From assembly GCA_003213955.1 (NCBI GenBank), contig QCMG01000010.1, forward strand, positions 1-64,000: a stretch of DNA of 64,000 nucleotides. The letters are read 5' to 3'. Below are positions 18,521-26,356 of the stretch, piece after piece (positions within the stretch are counted from its first letter, which is position 1; each line of letters starts with the position of its first letter). Made by a program: the position numbers and the translations under genes. Origin of the DNA: Prochlorococcus sp. AG-418-M08 (GTDB taxonomy: Bacteria > Cyanobacteriota > Cyanobacteriia > PCC-6307 > Cyanobiaceae). The notes under the pieces are model-generated. The model saw nothing but the letters and a program-made list of their open reading frames with translations, made no database searches and was not told the origin of the DNA.

Positions 18521-20296
18521 CTAATCCTTAATTGACAAATACAACTTTTCTAGTTCTCTTACAAAAAACTCTGAATTGAAGATTTTATTCTTCTTTTTTT
18601 GAATTTCTAATTTATCTTTGATTTTTTTAAGAAGCTCTTTTTTTTCATATAAATTTGTGATTATTCTGATAAATTCTTTATTGTCATTTGCAACTAATTC
18701 TGTCAAAGATAAATTTTCCAAAAGAGAAGGAATAACTCTTGAAGCAAAATTTAATCCTTTAATAGTAACTACTGGCAATCCAGACCATAGAGAAAAGATT
18801 CCTGTGGAATGAGAACTATAAAAAAAAGTATCTATAAAAACATCAGCTAATTTATGTCTTAGTAAGTGATCAGATAAATTCTTAGTTTTTTTTGCAAAAT
18901 AAATCTTATCTTCACTTATTCCTCTATTATTGAATTCATAAAACAAGTTTTTCTTAGCAAAGGGAATTGGTTCTTGAATCCATAAAACAGCTTTATCTAA
19001 TTTTGTTAAAACTGTTGACCAAAGATCCAAAACTTTTGGATTAATTTTTTCAATTCTATGAAATGCTGCAAGTATAAATTTTTCTTCAGGTAATCCATAA
19101 TCTTTTCTTGAAATATCTTTTTCCTCTATTTCAATAGTATTATCAAAAGGTAATGATGTATTTGGCATATACAAAATATTTTCGCTGTAAAATTTAGACA
19201 ATTTCTTAGAAATTATATTTTTATCGGCAATTAAATAATCGATAGCGTCCCCGCCTGTGGTACCTGGATAACCCAAAAAACTTATTTGCTTTGGAGCTAC
19301 TCTTTTTGCAAATAAATTTACTCTCGCATTTTTGGTATACCCCATTAAATCGATAGCAATGTTAATATTATTTTTTCTAATTAAATTAATTGCTTCAGAA
19401 TCTTTAAGATCTCCAATATATATAAATTTATCAAAAGCTTTTTTTAATCTTAATGTCATCTCATCTTCTTCACTTTTAAGAGAATATGCATAAATTTCAA
19501 ATTTACTTTTATCGTGTAATTCAATAACTCTTGCTAGTAGAAAAGAAACTGGATGATTTCGAAAATCAGCGCTTATATATCCAATTTTGATCTTTTTATT
19601 TTTATTTATAGGTTGAATTTCTTTGTTTGATTGATAATTAGAATAATAAAATTTCCTAGAAAGCATTAATTCTTTATAAGGGTCTCCCTTTAGATTTATT
19701 AAAGATAAAGGTTCACCTTCAAATTTGGTATTTTTGATAAAATCATCTCTCCAGTTCTCAAAATAGTTATAAAGAGACCAATCACAAATTTTTGGTTGCA
19801 ATTGTATTAGTTTTTCCCTTATTTGTAGAAGATTTTTATTTAGAAATAGTGCTTTTTTATAGTTATCGACTGCATTTTTGTAATCTAATGTTTCTTCATA
19901 ACATCCAGCTAAATTTGAATAAGCAAAAGCATTATCACTATCGTAATTTATTCCTCGCAAATAATAAGATTTTGATTTCTCATATTCATTTCTTTTAAAA
20001 TAAATTGTTCCAATATTAAAGTATATGTTTGGATTTTCTGGATTTATTTCTAGAGCTCTCTTTAAAAATATTAATGCAGTTTCTTCAGAACCATTAGATA
20101 TATATATATTGGCGAGATACAAAAATAAATTAGGATTTTTATATCCTGAATCCTTCAAATTTAAAAATATTAACTCTGCTTTCGAATAATTTTTAGCAAG
20201 ATAAAATTTCTTCCCTTCATCAAACTGATTATCTAAATAAAATTGTTTAACGTTTTTCCTCTTTTTAGAAGATCCTGATCCAAAACCTTTTGACAT
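18521..20296 (-). CDS. TPR protein with O-GlcNAc-transferase-like (GT41) domain
   Basis: 591 aa. Residues ~25-170 hold about four tetratricopeptide repeats (for example NPNIYFNIGTIYFKRNEYEKS and AFAYSNLAGCYEETLDYKNA). From ~210 to the end lies a SPINDLY/OGT-type domain: IGYISADFRNHPVSFL, with the conserved His of the catalytic region; AIDLMGYTKNAR; and FLGYPGTTG. Family members transfer sugars to protein Ser/Thr using UDP-sugars. It has no signal peptide, so it is cytoplasmic. Its acceptor here is unknown. Confidence 0.9.
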   Translation of the reverse strand: MSKGFGSGSSKKRKNVKQFYLDNQFDEGKKFYLAKNYSKAELIFLNLKDSGYKNPNLFLYLANIYISNGSEETALIFLKRALEINPENPNIYFNIGTIYFKRNEYEKSKSYYLRGINYDSDNAFAYSNLAGCYEETLDYKNAVDNYKKALFLNKNLLQIREKLIQLQPKICDWSLYNYFENWRDDFIKNTKFEGEPLSLINLKGDPYKELMLSRKFYYSNYQSNKEIQPINKNKKIKIGYISADFRNHPVSFLLARVIELHDKSKFEIYAYSLKSEEDEMTLRLKKAFDKFIYIGDLKDSEAINLIRKNNINIAIDLMGYTKNARVNLFAKRVAPKQISFLGYPGTTGGDAIDYLIADKNIISKKLSKFYSENILYMPNTSLPFDNTIEIEEKDISRKDYGLPEEKFILAAFHRIEKINPKVLDLWSTVLTKLDKAVLWIQEPIPFAKKNLFYEFNNRGISEDKIYFAKKTKNLSDHLLRHKLADVFIDTFFYSSHSTGIFSLWSGLPVVTIKGLNFASRVIPSLLENLSLTELVANDNKEFIRIITNLYEKKELLKKIKDKLEIQKKKNKIFNSEFFVRELEKLYLSIKD

Positions 20297-20376
20297 TAAA
20301 AAAACTACTATTAAATTGGTTCTTAAAATTTAAAAATCTCCTCATTTTAGAAATCTTCCAAATTAGATAAATAAAG

Positions 20377-20461
20377 CGGAGAGGGTGGGATTCGAACCCA
20401 CGAACAGTTTCCCGTTAAACGATTTCGAGTCGTTCGCTTTCGACCACTCAGCCACCTCTCC
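20377..20461 (-). tRNA. tRNA-Ser (anticodon CGA)
   Basis: 85 bases reading GGAGAGGTGGCTGAGTGG at the 5' end on the minus strand. The acceptor stem GGAGAGG/CCTCTCC is perfect with discriminator G. The anticodon loop is CTCGAAA (anticodon CGA, codon UCG). A long variable arm typical of serine tRNAs and the TTCGAATCC T-loop are present. CCA is not encoded. Confidence 0.97.
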
Positions 20462-20519
20462 GTAATTAAATTCTACGTGGAATAAGATATAAAAATAAAT
20501 TTAAATTAAATTTAACTCT

Positions 20520-21542
20520 TTAATCCCAACCAGCTTCTCTCATCATTCTTAGCGCCATTGCATTATTATTTCCAAGTTCCTCGACTGTAACTCCATCTGG
20601 AGTGAATTCTCCAAAGTTTTTGACAATCTGATTTTGATTAACCTCTTTTAATGGGTGTTCAAAGGTAGGGGCTGCTAAACCCTTACTTCCTTTAGGAGAA
20701 GCAAGAAACTCGAGGAGTTTAACTGCTTCAGCTTTATTTTTGGCATATTTAGCGACTCCTCCAGCACTAATGTTTACATGAGCTGGGGTAGGAGTAATAA
20801 CAGATGTTTTTCTAGAATACAAAGTATCCCTTCTACCATTTACACCTGCAAGCATTCTTGCGACATAGTAATGGTTAACTAAACCAACCCCACATTTTCT
20901 TTTCGAAACTGCCCTAACTATAGAAATATCTCCAGGGAAAAAAGGTTGAGAAACGTTAGAAATCATTCCGTTTAACCATGCTTTGGTAGCCTCTTGACCT
21001 TTATTTACAATTTGATTAGCTACTAAAGATTGATTATATGGACTCTTTCTATTCCTTAAGCACACTTTACCCTTTAAAGCTGGATCAGCAAGATCCGAAT
21101 AATTAGTTATTTTGCTTACATCTACAACTTTAGGATTAGCAACCATCACTCTGACTCTTCTTGTCAATGCGTACCATTCTTTGCCCGGATCTTTTAGTCC
21201 AGCAGGTACATCATTTTCTAGACTAGATGATTCAATTTTTTGAAGCAAATTTGCTTTAGCTGCATTAGTAATTCTTGCTGCATCAACTAGCAAAATTAAA
21301 TCAGCCTGAGAATTTTTTCCTTCTCTTTTTAATCTCTCTACAAGAGATATTCCTGCAGCTTCAATAAGTCTAACTTTAATACCAGTTTCTTCTGCAAATT
21401 TTTTATAAACGCTCCTATCAGTATTGTAATGTCTGCCTGAATAAACTCTAACTTCTCTTTCTGTAGAATTAGCAGGGAGTATAACATTAAAAAGAAATGT
21501 ACAGCTTATGACTGAATACAGCAATTTCTTAAATTTTTGCAC
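20520..21542 (-). CDS. futA: Ferric iron ABC transporter substrate-binding protein
   Basis: 340 aa periplasmic iron(III)-binding protein of the FutA/IdiA family. A signal peptide covers about residues 1-27. The mature start REVRVYSGRHYNTDRSVYKKF, and NHYYVARMLAGVNG further on, supply the tyrosines that bind iron in this group. Its permease and ATPase are not in the window. It is divergent from the PiuC-like gene with 102 bases between start codons, suggesting shared iron control; a confident Fur box could not be read. Confidence 0.94.
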   Translation of the reverse strand: MQKFKKLLYSVISCTFLFNVILPANSTEREVRVYSGRHYNTDRSVYKKFAEETGIKVRLIEAAGISLVERLKREGKNSQADLILLVDAARITNAAKANLLQKIESSSLENDVPAGLKDPGKEWYALTRRVRVMVANPKVVDVSKITNYSDLADPALKGKVCLRNRKSPYNQSLVANQIVNKGQEATKAWLNGMISNVSQPFFPGDISIVRAVSKRKCGVGLVNHYYVARMLAGVNGRRDTLYSRKTSVITPTPAHVNISAGGVAKYAKNKAEAVKLLEFLASPKGSKGLAAPTFEHPLKEVNQNQIVKNFGEFTPDGVTVEELGNNNAMALRMMREAGWD

Positions 21543-21644
21543 TTTTTCAAAATAGTATCTATCGTTACTTTATATAAATACAAAGCACAAGAAATCCCAA
21601 AGATATTTTCTTTACATCATCTTGTATCATTTTTTATAATCAAA

Positions 21645-22310
21645 ATGAATTTTCTAACTTGCAAGCTACTAATTAAAGAGGAATTAAAGATACTAAAAAA
21701 TGATTTAAATAAACAAAATGAACTTTGGGAAAATGGAAAAATAACAGCTGGAAGTCATGCTTCAAAAGTTAAAGAAAATTTGCAATTAAATAAAAATTCC
21801 GATGTATCTAAAAAATATTCTCAATTAATCAGAAAAAAGATAATCTCTAACCCATTAATTAAAAGCTTCGCATTACCAAAAATAATCCATGGAATAATGT
21901 TCACAAAATCATTAAAAAATATGCATTATGGCAGGCATATTGACAATCCATTTATGTCTACAGGAAGATCAGATTTATCATTTACCATTTCTTTAACTGA
22001 CAAAGACAATTATCAGGGAGGAGAATTATTAATTGATACAATGAATTCAGAGAAAGAGTTAAAGCTAGATGCCGGAGAAATAATAATATATCCAAGTACA
22101 TACTTACATTCAGTAAAAGAAGTCAAAAATGGAGAAAGATTAGTATGCGTAGGGTGGATTGAAAGTTATGTTAAATCTATTGAAGAAAGAGAATATTTAT
22201 TTGATCTTGATGCAGGAGCTAAAGGTTTATTAGCTCGACATGGGAGATCAGATGAGCTTGACCTTATTTTTAAATCTTATTCAAATCTTCTTAGATTATT
22301 AGGCAATTAA
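21645..22310 (+). CDS. piuC: PiuC-like Fe(II)/2-oxoglutarate dioxygenase
   Basis: 221 aa from the ATG at 21645; the ORF-track extension to 21537 would reach into futA and is not supported. HYGRHIDNPFM gives the first His and Asp of the iron facial triad, STYLHSVKEV the second His, and NGERLVCVGWIES the arginine for 2-oxoglutarate. PiuC-family proteins (PKHD-type hydroxylases) are usually linked to iron uptake. Pairing with futA fits that; the substrate is unknown. Confidence 0.9.
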   Translation: MNFLTCKLLIKEELKILKNDLNKQNELWENGKITAGSHASKVKENLQLNKNSDVSKKYSQLIRKKIISNPLIKSFALPKIIHGIMFTKSLKNMHYGRHIDNPFMSTGRSDLSFTISLTDKDNYQGGELLIDTMNSEKELKLDAGEIIIYPSTYLHSVKEVKNGERLVCVGWIESYVKSIEEREYLFDLDAGAKGLLARHGRSDELDLIFKSYSNLLRLLGN

Positions 22311-22385
22311 AGAAACATTTTATACACATCTTAGAAAAAAGTTCTTCAAATAATTACTATAGAGATACCGTAATTCTAATTTAAA

Positions 22386-22625
22386 ATGTCAAAAAGAAGT
22401 TCAATAGCTCTTTTTATAGCCGCAACAAGTTTATTAGCAATTTCTGCAACAGAATCTAACACTGTGAAAGCAGGAGAAAGTGATTTAGGTGGATTAAAAG
22501 AATGGAATACTGATATGAGCATTGATGCTGATTTTCTTCTAGATAAAGAGGCTCAAAAGTTAGCAGATGAAGCTAAAAAATCCGCCATGTGTATTCCTAT
22601 TGGAGAAGGAGAAAATTGCTGGTAA
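22386..22625 (+). CDS. Small secreted protein with C-terminal Cys motif
   Basis: 79 aa, not recognised. A signal peptide covers about residues 1-29 (KRSSIALFIAATSLLAISA, cleavage probably near VKA-GE). The mature part is ~50 residues and acidic, ending in CIPIGEGENCW, where two cysteines could form a disulfide loop. It is probably periplasmic. It is followed by its own hairpin terminator and is convergent with the porin gene. Confidence 0.75.
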   Translation: MSKRSSIALFIAATSLLAISATESNTVKAGESDLGGLKEWNTDMSIDADFLLDKEAQKLADEAKKSAMCIPIGEGENCW

Positions 22626-22643
22626 ACATTAATAAACAATAAA

Positions 22644-22665
22644 AAACCGCTAATTAAAGCGGTTT
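22644..22665 (+). terminator. Hairpin after the small secreted protein
   Basis: AAACCGC and GCGGTTT form a seven-pair stem 18 bases after the stop at 22625. The T run after it is short (TTT in the stem only), so it may act as a weak terminator for the plus-strand gene or, with the A run on its left, for the minus-strand porin. Confidence 0.6.
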
Positions 22666-22676
22666 AAGAAAAATAA

Positions 22677-22700
22677 AAACACACCTTTGAAGGTGTGTTT
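22677..22700 (-). terminator. Intrinsic terminator of the porin gene
   Basis: AAACACACCTT and AAGGTGTGTTT form a long stem just downstream of the porin stop (22710). Reading the minus strand it is followed by TTTTATTTTTC, a good U tract. This is a convincing rho-independent terminator. Confidence 0.85.
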
Positions 22701-22709
22701 AATTTAAAT

Positions 22710-24008
22710 TTAGAATTTAAATGTTGTTTCAAGAACAGCACCTTTGACATCTCTGCCTTCAACACCGGTTCTATCAGTTGTCCCAAATACTGCTGGAGTA
22801 ACCGTAATAGAATCATTAACTGCGTAAGAATAATAAGCTTCCCAAGCAAATGGATCAACAGCTTCGTCTTCCCTTGTTTGAGGCTGACCAAAAGCAACGC
22901 CAATTCTATCATCGACATTAAAGGCATCAGTCCAAGTTAAACCTACGAAGTAAGCAGTGGTGTTGGAATTTGTAGAAGCATCAGTTTCAGATGTGTCATA
23001 ACCTACAGAGATAGAAGGGATTGCCTTACCAGAATCTTCAGGTCTCCACCATCCTCTTAAACCGATATTTGTACTATCACCTTTGCCAGCGACACCATTA
23101 CCAGTTGGTCTTAATTTTCCTGATGCAGTTGAGTAGTAACTGTCCATCCAGCCGTTGAACTTCATATTAACCATTACTGAAGCAGAGTAAGTAGGCTTCG
23201 TAATACCTACTTGAGTTGCCCAACTAGTTGCTGATTCAGAAGTTCCCCAACCACCAGTAGAATCACCCTCTTGACTTACAGCATTTGTACTAATTGCGAA
23301 TCCATTATCTGCCTTGTAAGCATAACCAATTCCAGGATTAGTACTAGCACCATATGCAGCTCCATTTCCACCCAATGTGAATTGCTTAGTAACAGGTTTA
23401 TATATGGATGGAGTTGTGGCATGCATATAGTAGTTTTCAATTTTGGGACCTACCCAAAATGTATGACTTTCACCAAGAGGAAATGTGTACCAAATTTTAT
23501 CTATTTTTAATTGATCAGTGTTTCCTTTAGCTGAAGACAAATAAGTTCCATATGTAGTACTTTTCATCCAACCTTCGGTATTACCAGATTTTAACCTGAC
23601 GTATAGATTATCATCACCAGTAAAACTTGTATTAAGATTACCTTGCCACATGTAGTGAGCTCTAACAGATTCTCCTAGAGCTGCTTCTCCTACCTTTTCT
23701 AGTGCATTAATGGCTCCAACAGAAAAAACAACTTGACCATCTAAAGTCGTTGTATCTGAAAAAGAACCAGCTTCAAAAGTAGGTTGAGAATTTTCTATTC
23801 CCAGCTCTGAATCATTTGTTGTGACCAGCTTTTCGTTATTTTCATTAACGAAAGATTTACTGTCAAAAAATTTTTTAGAAGAAGAATTTATACTACTTTT
23901 GTAGTTTTTAATCCCTTCAATATTTAAAACGTCAGAAGCTTGTGCGATTGTAGGAGCAATTAAGCCCACAGATGCAGTAGCTAACAACATTTGTTGGAAG
24001 AGTTTCAT
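22710..24008 (-). CDS. Som-type outer-membrane porin
   Basis: 432 aa. Signal peptide ~1-24 (ending AQA-SD), then a short polar region. The sequence FEAGSFSDTTTLDGQVVFSVGA is a usual entry to the barrel of picocyanobacterial Som porins. Many amphipathic strands follow, and the chain ends in LETTFKF with a terminal Phe as expected for BAM insertion. An SLH domain is not evident. The leader carries GTGTGAGG overlapping the ribosome binding site, which matches the seed complement of the Yfr1 small RNA, so post-transcriptional repression is likely. Confidence 0.92.
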   Translation of the reverse strand: MKLFQQMLLATASVGLIAPTIAQASDVLNIEGIKNYKSSINSSSKKFFDSKSFVNENNEKLVTTNDSELGIENSQPTFEAGSFSDTTTLDGQVVFSVGAINALEKVGEAALGESVRAHYMWQGNLNTSFTGDDNLYVRLKSGNTEGWMKSTTYGTYLSSAKGNTDQLKIDKIWYTFPLGESHTFWVGPKIENYYMHATTPSIYKPVTKQFTLGGNGAAYGASTNPGIGYAYKADNGFAISTNAVSQEGDSTGGWGTSESATSWATQVGITKPTYSASVMVNMKFNGWMDSYYSTASGKLRPTGNGVAGKGDSTNIGLRGWWRPEDSGKAIPSISVGYDTSETDASTNSNTTAYFVGLTWTDAFNVDDRIGVAFGQPQTREDEAVDPFAWEAYYSYAVNDSITVTPAVFGTTDRTGVEGRDVKGAVLETTFKF

Positions 24009-24012
24009 TTTA

Positions 24013-24020
24013 CCTCACAC
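24013..24020 (-). promoter_or_regulatory. Probable Yfr1 small-RNA target in the porin leader
   Basis: On the porin mRNA the bases GUGUGAGG stand four bases before AUG. They pair perfectly with CCUCACAC, the core of the conserved single-stranded motif of cyanobacterial Yfr1. Published work in Prochlorococcus showed Yfr1 targeting som porin mRNAs at the ribosome binding site. The GAGG here is also the only plausible Shine-Dalgarno. Pairing is seen directly; regulation is inferred from that knowledge. Confidence 0.75.
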
Positions 24021-24027
24021 GAAAAAA

Positions 24028-24062
24028 ACCCATAAAATGGGTACCCATATTGTATCGAGTGT
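24028..24062 (-). promoter_or_regulatory. Porin promoter and leader hairpin
   Basis: Reading the minus strand, GATACAAT could be a -10 box, followed by ATGGGTACCCAT, then TTT, then ATGGGT and a run of seven T. The segment ACCCAT-TTT-ATGGGT folds as a six-pair hairpin with a U tract directly behind it, 20 bases before the porin ATG. It could be a terminator for glyQ read-through, an attenuator, or a 5' stabilising stem. ATGGGTACCCAT is itself a perfect palindrome. Confidence 0.5.
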
Positions 24063-24136
24063 AACTTTTTCGGGTAGGATTATTAGATTCATTCCTATGT
24101 AGCATTTGATACCTAGCTTAAGTTTATTCTTTTAGC

Positions 24137-25012
24137 TTAAATATCTTTTTTTAATAAAGGGAAGTTCAAAGACTCCCTTTCTTGCATCCATGAAGATGCT
24201 ACTTCTCTTGCTAAATTTCGAATTGTTTCTATGTATTGGGCACGATCAGTAACAGAAATTACTCCTCTTGCATCAAGCAAATTAAAGCAGTGACTGCATT
24301 TTAAAACAAAGTCTAAAGCAGGAAAAGTTAGTTTTTTATCAACCAGAGAATTAGCTTCTTCTTGGTACAAAGAAAATAATTTTTTAATATTATCAGGATT
24401 TGATTCTTTGAAATTAAATTCACATTGATTTTTTTCAAATTGAAGCCAAATATCACTGTAATTTAAATCTTTATTCCAATCTAAATCCCAAATACTTTCT
24501 TTACCTTGCAAAAACGTCGCGATTCTCTCTATTCCATAAGTTATCTCAATGGGAATTGGGTTACAGTCAACCCCTCCACATTGTTGAAAGTAAGTAAATT
24601 GAGTTACTTCCATTCCATCCAACCAAACCTCCCAACCTACACCCCATGCTCCAAGAGTAGGAGACTCCCAATTATCTTCTACAAATCTAATATCATGCTC
24701 TTTAGGATTAATTCCTAAAAACTCTAAAGAAGACAAATATTTCTCTTGAATTCCATCTGGAGATGGTTTAATTATCACTTGATACTGAAAATAATGCTGA
24801 GCCCTATTCGGGTTATCTCCAAATCTTCCATCAGTAGGTCTTCTACACGGCTCAGCATAAGCGACACTCCAAGGTTCTGGTCCAATTGCTCTAAGAAAAG
24901 TATGAGGATTCATTGTGCCTGCCCCTTTTTCAGTGTCATAAGGTTGCATAATCAAACAACCCTCTTCAGACCAAAATTTATTTAAGTTTTGAATTATATC
25001 CTGAAAAAACAT
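24137..25012 (-). CDS. glyQ: Glycyl-tRNA synthetase alpha subunit
   Basis: 291 aa from the ATG at 25012 ([14 protein letters not shown]), which aligns with the N-terminus of other cyanobacterial GlyQ. The ORF-track start at 25054 adds 14 residues without known counterpart; neither start has a clear ribosome binding site. Class II synthetase motifs are present: [34 protein letters not shown], and [13 protein letters not shown]. The protein pairs with GlyS, encoded elsewhere, to charge tRNA-Gly. Confidence 0.96.
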   Translation of the reverse strand: MFFQDIIQNLNKFWSEEGCLIMQPYDTEKGAGTMNPHTFLRAIGPEPWSVAYAEPCRRPTDGRFGDNPNRAQHYFQYQVIIKPSPDGIQEKYLSSLEFLGINPKEHDIRFVEDNWESPTLGAWGVGWEVWLDGMEVTQFTYFQQCGGVDCNPIPIEITYGIERIATFLQGKESIWDLDWNKDLNYSDIWLQFEKNQCEFNFKESNPDNIKKLFSLYQEEANSLVDKKLTFPALDFVLKCSHCFNLLDARGVISVTDRAQYIETIRNLAREVASSWMQERESLNFPLLKKDI

Positions 25013-25102
25013 TGAATTTAAAAGTTTATTATACGGAGCAATGCCATGGATCATAATAACAAATCTACTTTAAAAGAAAAAAAATTAATTAATGAAAAAT
25101 TC

Positions 25103-25258
25103 TTATTTCTGTTTCTGATAATGTTTTTTATTTTCAGAAGTCATAAGTAAATAAAAAATTATTCCATATAGACTTACAAAGGTAATTATCAACTCTAGTG
25201 TTTGAACTAGTTCTCTAGGTAACAAATTCTCGAGGTGTAAGATTGTTGATAAAAACAT
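25103..25258 (-). CDS. Small membrane protein (51 aa)
   Basis: Too short for the ORF track. The minus strand reads MFLSTILHLENLLPRELVQ, then one hydrophobic helix (LELIITFVSLYGIIFYLLM) and a basic tail (KKHYQKQK). It has an ATG, a TAA stop, and lies 14 bases after DUF1824 in the same direction, so co-transcription is plausible. It is probably a single-pass inner or thylakoid membrane protein. I do not know its role. Confidence 0.6.
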   Translation of the reverse strand: MFLSTILHLENLLPRELVQTLELIITFVSLYGIIFYLLMTSENKKHYQKQK

Positions 25259-25272
25259 AAATCAGAGATTAA

Positions 25273-25659
25273 TTAAGTAAAAAAATCTAATGGAAATGGT
25301 CCAAAAGTACTAGACTTTTCAGAATCTTCGTTATACTGACATGTTAATAAAATTCCCTCTCCAAGACCATTTTCAGTTCTAATGTAAACATTTTCAGTTT
25401 TTTGATTACCTTTTAAAAAAACGCTTCCATCAGCATGTAAAGAGTCTAAATTCGTGAATTTTATTGAAGAATATTTTTTAGAAATTGATCGCAATGCCTC
25501 AACAGCAAGATAATCATGAGATGCCATTATTCCTATTGTTATCCAATCTGCGTTGAGAATGTAAAGTTCTAGCTCTTCTAAAAGTTTTTTGGTTTGACTT
25601 TTACTTAATTGAGGAGCTGACCTAAGCCTATTTAAATCAACTAAATGATTAATAACCAT
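25273..25659 (-). CDS. DUF1824 family protein
   Basis: 128 aa soluble protein of a family found in cyanobacteria and plastid lineages. Characteristic stretches are NADWITIGIMASHDYLAVEALRSI near residue 33 and GEGILLTCQY...FGPFPLDFF at the end. The biochemical role is unknown. It is followed closely by the 51-aa membrane protein and preceded at 42 bases by the tautomerase-like gene, all on the minus strand. Confidence 0.85.
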   Translation of the reverse strand: MVINHLVDLNRLRSAPQLSKSQTKKLLEELELYILNADWITIGIMASHDYLAVEALRSISKKYSSIKFTNLDSLHADGSVFLKGNQKTENVYIRTENGLGEGILLTCQYNEDSEKSSTFGPFPLDFFT

Positions 25660-25701
25660 TAATCAATAACCATTAATAAAATAATATAAAATCTAGTAAA
25701 A

Positions 25702-26034
25702 TTATCCAAATGTTCGTCCATTCCATCCCCACATCTCAGCAGGAACATCTTCAAAACAAATATAAATTTTATCTATTGGGATACCAATTTTTTCATGAAA
25801 AAAATTACAAATAGGTTTTGCCATTAGGGAAGGGTTTATCGAGCCTATGGACTTTATTTCTAAATAGCAACATGGACTTTCATTATTAAAATATAACTTC
25901 GAGTCATCTTCTAATTTTGCCATAACAAATTTTCTTGATTTATTTGTTAAGGATGAAATTAAAATTGAAACTTCTTCTAGTAATTTATTTTGATCATCTA
26001 CTTTAGCTGAGGTTGAAATATTGATGTAAGGCAT
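25702..26034 (-). CDS. MIF/phenylpyruvate-tautomerase-like protein
   Basis: 110 aa of the macrophage-migration-inhibitory-factor fold. It begins MPYINISTSAKV with the catalytic-type N-terminal proline after Met removal. SPCCYLEIKSIGSIN and the IYICFEDVPAEMWGWNGRTFG ending are the family signature. Such proteins form trimers and can tautomerise keto-enol substrates, but the natural substrate in cyanobacteria is unknown. It starts two bases before the end of the next upstream gene. Confidence 0.9.
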   Translation of the reverse strand: MPYINISTSAKVDDQNKLLEEVSILISSLTNKSRKFVMAKLEDDSKLYFNNESPCCYLEIKSIGSINPSLMAKPICNFFHEKIGIPIDKIYICFEDVPAEMWGWNGRTFG

Positions 26035-26036
26035 AT

Positions 26037-26207
26037 TTATGCAGCGAAATACTCTTTCTCAGGATCACTTTGTAACTCAATAGTTTTATTTTTCAAAACT
26101 CTTTTTGAAGATAAAAATGCTAAGTCGTATGAACTTATTCCGTTCGCATATGGATTGAAGAGTGCATTTTTTGACCTAGTTTTTTTGCCTTTTTTCAATT
26201 CATTCAT
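26037..26207 (-). CDS. Small basic hypothetical protein
   Basis: 56 aa from the ATG at 26207 (MNELKKGKKTRSKNALF); the ORF-track start at 26231 adds eight residues. It is lysine/arginine-rich at the N-terminus, with NPYANGISSYDLAFLSSKRVL in the middle. It has no membrane helix. It ends two bases before the tautomerase-like gene, so the two are probably co-transcribed. Family not recognised. Confidence 0.55.
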   Translation of the reverse strand: MNELKKGKKTRSKNALFNPYANGISSYDLAFLSSKRVLKNKTIELQSDPEKEYFAA

Positions 26208-26356
26208 ATTATTTAAATAGTTAATAAACAATTTAACTTTTTTTGTTTAATTGTCTAGTTTTTAATTTATTTTATTAACTTAAAATCTTTAAAAATTATT
26301 TCCAAAGCCCAAAAGTAGAATTTTACGTTTAAATTTAAGAAAATTAAATTAATATT

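Noticed and set aside
21543-21644. Fur box between futA and piuC
   Set aside because: TGTATCATTTTTTATAATCA is palindrome-like, but matches the Fur consensus poorly; cannot be distinguished from AT-rich background.
22664-22940. ORFs of 81-87 aa on both strands over the porin 3' end
   Set aside because: They run through the terminator hairpin and porin code; shadows.
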